The notes under the pieces were generated by a model. The model saw only the letters and a program-made list of their open reading frames with translations, was not told the DNA's origin and did not search any database. A program made the translations under genes and the position numbers. From Larkinella insperata (GTDB lineage: Bacteria > Bacteroidota > Bacteroidia > Cytophagales > Spirosomataceae), in NCBI RefSeq assembly GCF_026248825.1, contig NZ_CP110973.1:5973501-6037500 (forward strand): 64,000 nucleotides of DNA, written 5' to 3'. Positions 53,853-62,810 of this stretch are shown one piece after another. Each line of letters begins with the position of its first letter. Positions within the stretch are counted from its first letter, which is position 1.

Positions 53853-53897
53853 AAAGCAAAACAGCACACCCGATTCGCTGGTGTGCTGTTTTGCTTT
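53853..53897 (+). terminator. Intrinsic terminator after the thioredoxin-like gene
   Basis: AAAGCAAAACAGCACACC (53853-53870) pairs perfectly over 18 bases with GGTGTGCTGTTTTGCTTT (53880-53897) around a 9-base loop. It is one of the most stable hairpins in the window. Confidence 0.85.
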
Positions 53898-54343
53898 ATA
53901 AGGCCCCAATTAACCGTACTCCAACTCCGACTGGTTAGCCCGGCGCTAATGTCAACTTGCAATCTTTTTCAACTTGAAGTATGAACCGTTTTCCAAACCC
54001 TTGCTCGACGCATCCGATCGCAAGGATAGGGTTCAGGATTCCAGGATCGACAAGCAATAAACCGGCATCCGCTGCCCCAGCCATTTCCCTGAGCTAGCTC
54101 TTTGTTTCTGTTTTTAAACTACTGAACTGCTGCAAACCACCACACCGCTCTCTTTCCCGTACCACTCAAACCGAAAACCGTCACCTTTTCATTTTGAAAA
54201 AACACCCACCCAAAATGGTATGGTTTTCCATCGCCTTTCCGGCTCATCTCTTTTCTATCAAACTGTTTATCAATGGCCTGACTATTTACGGTCTGGCGTG
54301 GCATTATTGTTGACACCGCGCAAAGGGTTCTGATCCTGTCTCT
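53898..54343. other. Non-coding stretch before the DUF1648-like gene
   Basis: These 446 bases contain no gene I can support. A 32-codon frame at 54215-54313 encodes a hydrophobic peptide but has no other support. A minus-strand frame at 54119-54421 overlaps the next gene's start and looks random. Confidence 0.5.
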
Positions 54344-54991
54344 GTGAAACGAAGGTATATTGTTATCAGCCTCCTGATCGTGTGCCTGCCGCTGCTGGCG
54401 GTCGGTCTGCTGTGGGAGCATCTGCCGCTTCGGTTACCCCTGCATTTTACCAATCAGGGACGGCCGGATCGCTTCGGGGATCGGGTGCAATGGCTCGGGA
54501 TGCTGGCATCCACCACCTTGTTTTTAGCGGTCATTTTCCGCGTGATGATCCACTTTCTACCCCACCGCCTGGTGCTGCACCCGTTGCGGATTGGGGCGGT
54601 TTACATGCTGTCGGCGGTTTTTATCGCCAGCCTGACCCTCCTGCTTATCCTGAAAACCCTGTTTGTCACGCCGGTATTTGCGGACCTTACCCCGGTTTTA
54701 CTGACTTTATACGGCAGTGGGCTGGTGTACTTCAGCCTGCCTTCGTTTTTACCCCTGACGGACGAAACCGTCAGCCGCCGACTGTCGCTTGGCCGTCTGC
54801 AGGCTCTGCAAAAAATTTACCGGCTATCGCGGTCGGTGCTGGTCCGGGTTAACGCCGTCATTGCCGTAGTGATGATCCTGGCCCGCCCCGACGACCGCTG
54901 GACGCTGCTTTTTCTGGCTAACTTACTGGCCCTTGTGATGTTACTGCTGTGGGTCTCCCGGTTGTATCGAAAGGCCCCGGAAACATCGTGA
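54344..54991 (+). CDS. DUF1648-like six-helix membrane protein
   Basis: The 215-residue inner-membrane protein has about six hydrophobic segments and opens with the DUF1648 feature LPLRLPLHFTNQGRPDRFGD (about residues 27-46). It uses a GTG start at 54344; no ATG lies upstream in frame. Proteins with this motif include SdpI-type immunity proteins, but this one is not similar enough to assign that role. The gene stands alone. Confidence 0.75.
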   Translation: MKRRYIVISLLIVCLPLLAVGLLWEHLPLRLPLHFTNQGRPDRFGDRVQWLGMLASTTLFLAVIFRVMIHFLPHRLVLHPLRIGAVYMLSAVFIASLTLLLILKTLFVTPVFADLTPVLLTLYGSGLVYFSLPSFLPLTDETVSRRLSLGRLQALQKIYRLSRSVLVRVNAVIAVVMILARPDDRWTLLFLANLLALVMLLLWVSRLYRKAPETS

Positions 54992-55170
54992 ATAAACAAA
55001 TCGTATTTTCTTTTCTGGTCAGACTAGGTTATTATCAAACATTTTCACATACCATTACGCCGGAATTAAACAAACCAAGACGTGGTACACTTATTGACTT
55101 AAAATCAGCTAACTCCATCTTATAATTATCAAAATCTGACAATCGTCCTGCACTAGAACAGGTGCTCTTT

Positions 55171-57132
55171 ATGGAACACAAGCAACAATTGGATAAAGTA
55201 ACAGCGGCCGGTTTGCTGGTCGCCATGGGCATTATTTACGGAGATATCGGTACCTCCCCACTCTATGTACTTTCGGCCATCATTGGGCCTAGTCAGCCCA
55301 TTCGGGCCGATGTTGTCCGGGGCGCCATCTCCTGCATCTTCTGGACGCTCACCCTGCAAACAACCGTTAAATACGTGATTCTGATCCTGCGGGCCGACAA
55401 CCGCGGGGAGGGCGGCATTTTTGCCCTGTACGCCCTGGTGCGCCGGCACGCCCGCTGGCTGACCATTCCCGCCGTAATCGGTGGCAGCGCTCTGCTGGCC
55501 GACGGCATTATCACCCCTCCCGTATCGGTTTCCTCAGCTGTCGAGGGCCTGGAGCTGCTGTATCCGCACATCCCCACCGTGCCCATCGTTATCGGTATTC
55601 TGACCTTTCTTTTTCTGATTCAGGCCCTGGGTACCAGCGTTGTGGGAACGGCATTCGGCCCCGTTATGGTGCTGTGGTTTGTGATGCTGGGCACGCTGGG
55701 AATCATTCACATCGTCGACGCCCCGTCTATTCTGGCGTCCATTAACCCCTACTACGCCTGGTGGCTGCTGACCGAATATCCGGGCGGCTTCTGGCTGCTG
55801 GGTTCGGTGTTTCTCTGTACGACCGGGGCCGAAGCCCTGTATTCCGACCTGGGCCACTGCGGGCGGGGCAACATCCGGGTCAGCTGGATCTTTGTTAAAA
55901 CCTGCCTACTGCTCAACTACTTCGGGCAGGGCGCCTGGTTGCTGACGATGGAAGGGCAGTCGCTGGGGAAACTCAAGCCCTTCTACGCCCTGATGCCCGA
56001 CTGGTTTCTTATCGCCGGAATTGCCATTGCAACAGCTGCGACGGTTATTGCCAGCCAGGCCCTGATTACCGGTTCGTTTACGCTGATCAGCGAAGCCATC
56101 CGACTGAACTTATGGCCCAAGGTCGTTTTGCGGTATCCTTCGGTGCAGAAGGGGCAGCTCTACGTACCGAGCATCAACCTGTTGCTCTGGCTGGGGTGCG
56201 TGGGCGTGGTGCTGTATTTCCGCGAATCGTCCAACATGGAAGCTGCCTACGGTCTGGCCATCACGCTCACCATGTTGATGACCACCCTGCTGATGACGTA
56301 TTACCTCTACAGCCACCGGTACAAAGCCTGGGGCGTCATTCTGTTTCTGGTAGTCTACGTGGGGCTGGAAGGTGCTTTTCTGGTGGCCAACCTCATCAAG
56401 TTCCCGCACGGCGGTTGGGTGTCGCTCTTCATTGGTTCGGCCATTGCGGTGGTGATGTATACCTGGCTGCAGTCGTTCTACATCAAACTACGCCTGACTG
56501 AGTACGTCCGGATTGATCACTACCTGAAGCCGTTGATTGAACTGAGCCGCGACATCAGCATTCCCAAATATGCCACGCACCTGGTATTCATGAGCAATGC
56601 GGCCCGGCAATCCGAGATCGAATCCAAGATTATCTACTCCATCTTTCAGAAGCGGCCCAAGCGGGCGGATATTTTCTGGTTTGTGCACGTCGATACCACC
56701 GACGATCCGTATACGATGGAGTATAAGGTGAACACCATTGCTCCGGATGATGTCTACAAAATCACCTTTCGACTCGGTTTTCGGGTTGAGCAGCGGATTA
56801 ACCTCTTCTTCCGCAAGGTGATCGAAGACATGGTAAAAAACAAGGAGGTGGATATTACCAGCCGGTACGAATCGCTGGGCCGTCAGCACGTTATCGGTGA
56901 TTTCCGGTTTGTGGTGCTGGAGAAATTTCTCTCTTTCGAGAACGACCTGCCTTTCAGGGAGCGGATGATTATGAACCTGTATTTCTTCGTCAAAGGCTTC
57001 ACCACCTCAGAAGACCGCTGGTTTGGCCTTGATACCAGCTCCGTGAAAATTGAGAAGGTGCCGCTGGTCATTAGACCCGTAGAAAACATCAAACTCAAGC
57101 GTATAGACAGTCCCGTTCAGCGGGACTCGTAG
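55171..57132 (+). CDS. kup: Potassium transporter Kup (KUP/HAK/KT family)
   Basis: The 653-residue inner-membrane protein takes up potassium with protons. It has 12 predicted helices in the first ~430 residues and a C-terminal cytoplasmic domain. Typical motifs are GIIYGDIGTSPLYVL (about residue 22), EGGIFALYALVRR (about 84) and SADGIITPPVSVSSAVEGL-type sequence (about 115-133). I start at the ATG at 55171; a GTG three codons upstream is possible. A terminator follows. Confidence 0.96.
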   Translation: MEHKQQLDKVTAAGLLVAMGIIYGDIGTSPLYVLSAIIGPSQPIRADVVRGAISCIFWTLTLQTTVKYVILILRADNRGEGGIFALYALVRRHARWLTIPAVIGGSALLADGIITPPVSVSSAVEGLELLYPHIPTVPIVIGILTFLFLIQALGTSVVGTAFGPVMVLWFVMLGTLGIIHIVDAPSILASINPYYAWWLLTEYPGGFWLLGSVFLCTTGAEALYSDLGHCGRGNIRVSWIFVKTCLLLNYFGQGAWLLTMEGQSLGKLKPFYALMPDWFLIAGIAIATAATVIASQALITGSFTLISEAIRLNLWPKVVLRYPSVQKGQLYVPSINLLLWLGCVGVVLYFRESSNMEAAYGLAITLTMLMTTLLMTYYLYSHRYKAWGVILFLVVYVGLEGAFLVANLIKFPHGGWVSLFIGSAIAVVMYTWLQSFYIKLRLTEYVRIDHYLKPLIELSRDISIPKYATHLVFMSNAARQSEIESKIIYSIFQKRPKRADIFWFVHVDTTDDPYTMEYKVNTIAPDDVYKITFRLGFRVEQRINLFFRKVIEDMVKNKEVDITSRYESLGRQHVIGDFRFVVLEKFLSFENDLPFRERMIMNLYFFVKGFTTSEDRWFGLDTSSVKIEKVPLVIRPVENIKLKRIDSPVQRDS

Positions 57133-57149
57133 TCTATTTTCTTAAAAAC

Positions 57150-57202
57150 AAACTCAGCCTCTACGGTGTCAGCTATAGTATGATACCGTAGAGGCTGAGT
57201 TT
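57150..57202. terminator. Bidirectional terminator after kup
   Basis: AAACTCAGCCTCTACGGT (57150-57167) pairs perfectly with ACCGTAGAGGCTGAGTTT (57185-57202) around a 17-base loop. A T-run follows on the plus strand and a second one (from CTTAAAAACA at 57141) on the minus strand, so it can also serve the convergent lipoprotein gene about 100 bases away. Confidence 0.85.
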
Positions 57203-57303
57203 TAACTAGTCAACGCGAAAAAGGCCGGTTGACGGCTTTTGCTGGCACCCTGCTTTTAACCGCTCAATCGTTCCTCCTTTATCAGTTGCAGTTCAGATAG
57301 GGT

Positions 57304-58248
57304 TTACGGAATGGTTACCCGCGAAACCGTAAACGGCAAAGTCGGTCCTGGAGCGCCCATTCGCCGGTTCAACTGCCCGTTGACAACCAGGAAATACGGA
57401 CCCGCCTTGGCCATGGTGGTGTTGAACAGCAGGTTGTCGCCAAAACCGGCTCCGACGCTTCCCTGCGAATAGTTATTGATGAGCGTAACGGGAAAAATCT
57501 TATTCATGGCATTCCGCGAAACGTACAGGATATTGTTCTCGAGCCACAGACCGTCGCCCGCGTTCACCGGCGTGTCCAGTTGGATTTCATTAATGACTTT
57601 GTTCTGAATATCAATCCGGTATAGCTTACCCGAAGAAGACACCACGATGATCAGGTAGCCCCCTTCCGGCGTGATGACGATCCCGTTGGCGTTGACGGCA
57701 TTGGGCACGTAGGGAATCTGATCGTCGGTAAAGGTAAGCCACCGTTCGATGTCGCCCGGCTGCGAGGTAGCCACGCTGGTCCGGTAGATCTGTTTGTTCC
57801 AGGAATCCGTAAAGTAAACGTACTGCCCATCCAGAACGCAGTCGTTGATAAAGCCGGTGGCGGCAAAAGCCGTCAGGTCCCAGTTTTTTAACAGCGAACC
57901 GTCCGGATTCAGCACCTGAATTTTATTCTGGGTTCCCCCACAAACCCACAACCGGCCCTGACCGTCCAGTTTTAAACCGTTGCAGGTTGGCCGACCCTGT
58001 GCCGCACCGGAAGCAAACAAACTGCTGGCTCCGGTTTGAACATCCACTTTCAGGATATCCCCGTTGCCAATACTGCCCGTATAAAAAACGCCCTGGTTTG
58101 CGTCATAGGCAATTCCCTCCGGAAAAAATGTGTTTCCTGGGATGATGTAACTTTCCTGCCGAACTTCAATCGGATCGACATCATGGTCTTTTAAGCAAGC
58201 ACTACAAACGGCAAAAACCAGCCCCAAAAAGAGCAAAGAACGATTCAT
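57304..58248 (-). CDS. SMP-30/NHL-type beta-propeller lipoprotein
   Basis: The 314-residue precursor carries a lipoprotein signal with FAVCSAC (Cys about residue 18). A six-bladed propeller pattern follows: FFPEGIAYDANQGVFYTGSI, LDGQGRLWVCGG, DCVLDGQYVYFTDSWN, GIVITPEGGYLIIV, LWLENNILYVSRN. This resembles the SMP-30/gluconolactonase-like superfamily. A substrate cannot be assigned, and catalytic metal ligands cannot be placed without an alignment. Confidence 0.85.
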   Translation of the reverse strand: MNRSLLFLGLVFAVCSACLKDHDVDPIEVRQESYIIPGNTFFPEGIAYDANQGVFYTGSIGNGDILKVDVQTGASSLFASGAAQGRPTCNGLKLDGQGRLWVCGGTQNKIQVLNPDGSLLKNWDLTAFAATGFINDCVLDGQYVYFTDSWNKQIYRTSVATSQPGDIERWLTFTDDQIPYVPNAVNANGIVITPEGGYLIIVVSSSGKLYRIDIQNKVINEIQLDTPVNAGDGLWLENNILYVSRNAMNKIFPVTLINNYSQGSVGAGFGDNLLFNTTMAKAGPYFLVVNGQLNRRMGAPGPTLPFTVSRVTIP

Positions 58249-58353
58249 ATGTTGTGGAGTTAGCGTTAACTACATACGTAACCGGAAAGGAGAAAAAGCG
58301 TTTGACCGTTCAAAAGATTTCTGGACAATTTTTCGGTGTACGTACGGTTGCGG

Positions 58354-59655
58354 CTAAGCGGGCAGGTAAATACTGAACGTTGCTCCTTCACCCGGCCGAC
58401 TCCGGGCGGAGATGGCGCCCCCGTGGTTGTCGACCACTTTCTGGCAAATCGCCAGCCCGATTCCGGTGCCCTCGTACTGGCTTCTGCCGTGCAGACGCTG
58501 GAAAACCTGAAAAATCTGATCGGCGTACTTTTCATCAAAGCCAATGCCGTTGTCCGAAATCTCCAGACTGTGGTAACGGGCCGCGACCCGGGTGGGGCGC
58601 AGACCCGGGGGCAGCTCCCCGGCAGCCACCAACCCGTACCGAATCCTGATTTGGGGAGATCGACCTGAGTGACGAAACTTCAGGGCATTGCTCAGCAGAT
58701 TCTGAAATAACTGTCCCAGTTGGAGAGCATCTCCGTGAAGGGTCGGCAAACGATCCACGTCAATGATCGCTCCCGTCTCGCCGATGATCAACTCCAGGTC
58801 CGTCAGTACCGAATCAATAACCCGGTTTAACGCGACGGCATCCATGGAATCTTTCTGGGTAGCGATGCGGGAAAACGTCAGCAAATCCCGGATGAGCGCC
58901 GACATTCGGCTGGCCGCCGACCGCATGCGATCCAGGTAAGCCACGCCCGGCCCCAACTGGCTGGCGTACTGGCTCTTGAGCACATCACCAAACTGCTGCA
59001 CCTTGCGCAACGGCTCCTGCAAATCATGGGAAGCCACGTAGGCAAACTGTTCCAGATTCAGGTTGGTACGGCTCAGAAGCTGGTTCGACTCGGCCAGACT
59101 ATCGTTCGTTGCCGACAGTTCTTCGTTGACGGCAGCCAGTTCTTCATTCGCGGCTTCCAGTTCCTGGGTTCGCTCCTCAACCTGCTGCTCCAGTTGCGCC
59201 GTCAGCGTCCGGTAACGTTCTTCGCTTTCTTCCAGCTTCTGGCGGTTGAGCATTTCTTCGGTCACATCCTGAACCACCCCGGCAAACCGCACAACCTGCC
59301 CCGCTTCGTTGAAATAACTCCGGCCCGTCGACCGAATCCAGCGAATTTCCCCATTTTCCCGAATCGTGCGGTAAATGACTTTATAAATCCCACTCGACCC
59401 GGGCGTCATGGCTTGTTGAGCCGCCTGCTGGATCCGGCTTACATCGCCGGGATAAACGTAATTCAGGGTCTCATCAAAGTCAAACTGGCTGGCCCGGCTG
59501 ATGCCAAACAGTTCCCGACACCGATCGTCCCACTGAACCCGGTTCGTAACCGGATCCAATTCCCAGACACCCAAACCGGCGGCCTGTAACGCAAAATCGA
59601 TATCTAACCGTTCGGTAAGTCCCTTTCTGTCAAAGGATTTGCTATCTTCACTCAT
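58354..59655 (-). CDS. Cytoplasmic PAS-domain sensor histidine kinase
   Basis: The 433-residue protein has no membrane helix. It has one PAS_3-type domain (about residues 20-135), a coiled coil built on EELAAVNEELSATN (about 150-195), a HisKA domain with phospho-acceptor His in FAYVASHDLQEPLRKV (about 208) and an HATPase domain (about 310-433; DNGIGFDEKYADQIF, GTGIGLAICQKVV). A response regulator partner is not in the window. A 7-bp inverted repeat sits before its start. Confidence 0.93.
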   Translation of the reverse strand: MSEDSKSFDRKGLTERLDIDFALQAAGLGVWELDPVTNRVQWDDRCRELFGISRASQFDFDETLNYVYPGDVSRIQQAAQQAMTPGSSGIYKVIYRTIRENGEIRWIRSTGRSYFNEAGQVVRFAGVVQDVTEEMLNRQKLEESEERYRTLTAQLEQQVEERTQELEAANEELAAVNEELSATNDSLAESNQLLSRTNLNLEQFAYVASHDLQEPLRKVQQFGDVLKSQYASQLGPGVAYLDRMRSAASRMSALIRDLLTFSRIATQKDSMDAVALNRVIDSVLTDLELIIGETGAIIDVDRLPTLHGDALQLGQLFQNLLSNALKFRHSGRSPQIRIRYGLVAAGELPPGLRPTRVAARYHSLEISDNGIGFDEKYADQIFQVFQRLHGRSQYEGTGIGLAICQKVVDNHGGAISARSRPGEGATFSIYLPA

Positions 59656-60067
59656 CAGTGTCGTTGGAGTTGATAGCGCAAGTTAAAAACTTGCTTATAA
59701 CTCCACGGATCCCCCGCCATAAAATTCAACTTCAGATCGACTCCCAAACCGACTGGTTTATTAAAAGCTGGGGATGTATCCCAGATAGAGTCTTTCTGTC
59801 AGCGGTATATTTTAAATTCGCCAGCCTCATGTTATCTTTACTCGACGCATTCCTACCACTGGTTGCCCGTAGTCCTGAATCGGGTCGTAGCAGGCCGCAG
59901 CCGGGCCTAACGACCTGTGTTGAAGGTGGCCAGACGGTTATTTCGGTTTGCTCTGATTTCTTTATCATTACCGGTATGAATTGCCCAAAATCAGGAAACT
60001 TCTCAACCCGTTTTTGATGTTACCTAATTGTACTTTACCCAACTAAACCGTACCAGAAAACCAGTCA
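59656..60067. other. Intergenic region around the PAS kinase start
   Basis: These 412 bases between divergent genes contain the perfect inverted repeat GCAAGTT-AAA-AACTTGC (59678-59694), 23 bases before the kinase start. Short frames on both strands (59658-60017 and 59732-59968) look random. Promoters for both genes are expected here but none is clear. Confidence 0.45.
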
Positions 60068-61330
60068 ATGATCATGGCACTGGGGGCTGCTTTCCATCTG
60101 AATGGCCCCACAACTACCCTGAAATGCCGTCAACCCTACTCCTTTGAACAAGCTCAGGCCGCTAACGATGCCTTTGATGCCGCCGTTAAAGATTTCCTTC
60201 GTACCTGGATTGAGCAGGGAACGGTTTCGCCCAAAAGCCTGGAAGGGAGCGCCGACACGGAGGATTTTGTTGAACACGGCGCCCTACGCAACTTCTTCAA
60301 GTACCGGGAGGACGCCTTCGAACGCATTCTCGCTCAGGAAAACCTGGCCCGGCACCTGCTCCGGTCCATTGATGAGGTGTATTTCCAGGGCGACGCCTAC
60401 GAGCCGCTGCTGGCTAAATACGAACGACGTATATACAACATAGCCGCTTCCCGTGATCACCTGACCGTTCCGTTTCGGTACAGCCCCTTCAGCCGCCAGG
60501 GGGATTATGGCGATACCATTCAGCTCACGGATGCAACCGGCCAAACCGCCCCGGAAGACATTGGTGTGTACTTCGGGACCCGCCGGGCGGATAATGTCGC
60601 CCTGACGATTCTGGCGCATCAACTGCGCTGGGAAGCACTGGCTCCTTCCCAATTGCCCGTTCACGTTATTACGGAGGGCTACATGGAAGATTCCCTTCGC
60701 CGGGTCAGAGCCCTCACCGAGCAACTCGGTGAGCAGGGAGTCGACGACGCTCAGTGCTTTGTTATCCAGCGACGCCACGCGGCCGACGACCGTCACCTGG
60801 GAACGGCCCTGCTGGTGATGCATCCGCACAGTCCGGGCCTGCCTCAGCGTATTGTTTTTTGCGACACCCTGCGGCCGGGCTCTCAGCCGCCGTGGTGGGA
60901 CAAGTTCAAGGCTAAAATAGACGCCGTTTTTCCGCAACCGGCGGGGTATCCACCGGCTTCCGGGAAAGTGGAGGACGGCGGGGTCCAACTCCAGCGCCTG
61001 CACGACGGTGTGCCGGTCCGCCATCAGGATATTGACTGTGCGTTCTATACAGCCTCGATGGGTCGCGCCCTGATTCAGTTGGCGAAAACGGAACCGGATG
61101 TCATTCTGAACGGTTCCATCGAAGCCGTGTTTAGCCAGATGACGGCCCGGATGCCGGAATATTACGAACAGCCTAACCAACCGAAAGAGCCCGCGCTGGT
61201 GCGGGAGTTCAACGTGATTCAGCGGTGGAATACCGGCTGGCAGGCTTTAAAAAACATGATGCAGAACCAGTTGACGGGCCTGGCCGCCCAACTGGCGATG
61301 CCCGTCGAACACCCTTTGGGGTTTTCGTAA
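60068..61330 (+). CDS. Putative CE-clan cysteine protease/acetyltransferase-like protein (Ulp1/YopJ-like)
   Basis: The 420-residue protein has no signal peptide or membrane helix. Residues 236-340 carry a pattern that fits the CE clan (C48/C55): His243 in DRHLGTALLVMH, then an Asp after a strand in RIVFCDTLRP (Asp266), then Cys324 in VRHQDIDCAFYTASMGRAL. In Ulp1 the corresponding features are the H-W, the Y-D-S and the Q-x-x-x-D-C-G motifs, with spacing like the 23 and 58 residues seen here. Trp after His and Gly after Cys are replaced by Leu and Ala. The N-terminal 230 residues show no known fold. The assignment is by eye and moderate. Confidence 0.55.
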   Translation: MIMALGAAFHLNGPTTTLKCRQPYSFEQAQAANDAFDAAVKDFLRTWIEQGTVSPKSLEGSADTEDFVEHGALRNFFKYREDAFERILAQENLARHLLRSIDEVYFQGDAYEPLLAKYERRIYNIAASRDHLTVPFRYSPFSRQGDYGDTIQLTDATGQTAPEDIGVYFGTRRADNVALTILAHQLRWEALAPSQLPVHVITEGYMEDSLRRVRALTEQLGEQGVDDAQCFVIQRRHAADDRHLGTALLVMHPHSPGLPQRIVFCDTLRPGSQPPWWDKFKAKIDAVFPQPAGYPPASGKVEDGGVQLQRLHDGVPVRHQDIDCAFYTASMGRALIQLAKTEPDVILNGSIEAVFSQMTARMPEYYEQPNQPKEPALVREFNVIQRWNTGWQALKNMMQNQLTGLAAQLAMPVEHPLGFS

Positions 61331-61359
61331 AGCGTCTCTTGAGTTTGCCAAACGCGCTG

Positions 61360-61393
61360 AAAAGCCAGACCGGTACACCGTGCTGGCTTTTTT
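61360..61393 (+). terminator. Intrinsic terminator after the CE-clan-like gene
   Basis: AAAAGCCAG (61360-61368) pairs with CTGGCTTTT (61383-61391), and the T-run continues to 61393. Confidence 0.8.
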
Positions 61394-61463
61394 AACGCCT
61401 GACCTTATTTGACGATTCCGCGTTCCGTACCTTTGACGCACTTTATCTTCGTTTTACTAATCC

Positions 61464-62810
61464 ATGTCCGGAGAGGCTGTACTGTTTGTGTATCTGGGAT
61501 CGGTGGGTGCCATCTTCCTGCTGAACGCCGTCCAGTGGAGTTTCTTCCGCGACTGGGTCTACGGCCTTTTTACCCTCCAGACCCTGATCTGGTTTGCACA
61601 CTCAGCTTTCAATCGGCTTTCCGGAGATAATATCCCCCTCAGCGAGTCGCAGAACATGGCCGTTTACGCGGCTGAGTATGGCCTGGTCAGACTTTTGTAC
61701 GTTGGGCTGATTTACCGCCTATTTGATCTGAGCCATTCTTCGCTTCCCCTGACGAACTGGCTTCGTTGGGTGCAACGATTTCTGGGCATCTTTTTACTGG
61801 CCGAAGTCGGGATAATGCTCCTGCACGAAAACTGGCACCTGTCGCCATCGGGGCGGATTGTTTCGACGGTCTATTGGTGTCTGCTCATGAGCACGAGCCT
61901 CATCGGAAGCTGGGTTGCTGCCCAACGGCGGGATGCGGTCGGGATGCTGTTTCTGATCGGCAGCGTGCTGCTGCTCGTCAATGAAACCAACAACCTGTTT
62001 TATTATACGGGCTATCCGTGGACGCTCAACCGTGAGCCCTCGGCGGTGCAGTGGCACATCCGCATCCTGGGCGCGTCGCGCATTCTGCAACTGCTTTGTT
62101 TTTCCCTCTGCCTGATGTTCCGCCAGCGCCAGCTCGCGGTATCCGAAGCCGTCGAGCAAACCCGCCGGGAACAGCAGCTGATTCAGCAACGGCTGGAAAC
62201 TCAACTGGCTTTTCAGCGGCTGGAACAGGAAAAAACCCAGGTTCAACTCCGGGCGTTGCAGGCCCAGGTCAATCCCCATTTTCTGTTCAACAGCCTTAAT
62301 TCCCTGTCGTCGCTGATTGACGACAACCCCGAACAAGCCAGCCAGTTTGTCGATCAGTTGAGCCAGGTCTACCGGTATTTGCTGAAAGCCAACGAACAGC
62401 CGCTGACCACCCTGGCCCGCGAACTGGACTTTATCCAGTCGTATTCCCATTTGCTGAAAACCCGTTACGAGCGGGGATTGACGGTAGCCGTGCGGGTCGA
62501 CCCGGCTTATGCAGCCTGGCAACTGCCCCCGATGACGCTGCAATTGCTGGTCGAGAACGCCGTCAAACACAACGTTATCCTGGCCGCGCAGCCTTTACAA
62601 ATCGATATTCAGACGGACGACCAGGGTCACCTGGTGATTCAAAACAACCTTCAGCGCAAGCGGACCAAAGTGCTGTCGAATGGCGTCGGGTTGTCGACCA
62701 TTCTGGCGCAGTACCAAAAACTTCACCACGCGACACCCGAAGTCATCGAGGCTCCAACCACGTTTACGGTCCGGATTCCCCTGATTGAACCCGTTCCCGA
62801 ACGGGTTTAA
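61464..62810 (+). CDS. LytS-like sensor histidine kinase, seven-helix input
   Basis: The 448-residue inner-membrane kinase has about six to seven hydrophobic segments in residues 5-220. A coiled coil follows (about 225-265), then a His_kinase domain with phospho-acceptor His in QVNPHFLFNSLNSLSSL (about 272), and an HATPase domain (NAVKHN, GVGLSTILAQY). No LytTR regulator is adjacent, so it is an orphan within this window. Its stop shares bases with the convergent Mut7-C gene. Confidence 0.92.
   Translation: MSGEAVLFVYLGSVGAIFLLNAVQWSFFRDWVYGLFTLQTLIWFAHSAFNRLSGDNIPLSESQNMAVYAAEYGLVRLLYVGLIYRLFDLSHSSLPLTNWLRWVQRFLGIFLLAEVGIMLLHENWHLSPSGRIVSTVYWCLLMSTSLIGSWVAAQRRDAVGMLFLIGSVLLLVNETNNLFYYTGYPWTLNREPSAVQWHIRILGASRILQLLCFSLCLMFRQRQLAVSEAVEQTRREQQLIQQRLETQLAFQRLEQEKTQVQLRALQAQVNPHFLFNSLNSLSSLIDDNPEQASQFVDQLSQVYRYLLKANEQPLTTLARELDFIQSYSHLLKTRYERGLTVAVRVDPAYAAWQLPPMTLQLLVENAVKHNVILAAQPLQIDIQTDDQGHLVIQNNLQRKRTKVLSNGVGLSTILAQYQKLHHATPEVIEAPTTFTVRIPLIEPVPERV

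Noticed and set aside
54215..54313. 32-codon plus-strand frame encoding a hydrophobic peptide in the 53.9-54.3 kb gap
   Set aside because: Too short and without promoter, conservation or neighbour evidence; could be a small membrane protein but cannot be supported.
54119..54421. Minus-strand open frame of 100 codons overlapping the DUF1648-like gene start
   Set aside because: No recognisable motif, high Gln/Arg/His content, overlaps a better-supported gene; probably a random frame.
55085..55135. TTGACT and TATAAT-like boxes upstream of kup
   Set aside because: Spacing is 21 bases, too long for a sigma-70 promoter, and Bacteroidota do not use that consensus.
59658..60017. 119-codon plus-strand frame before the CE-clan-like gene
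   Set aside because: Mixed composition with no domain or signal; overlaps divergent promoter space; probably random.
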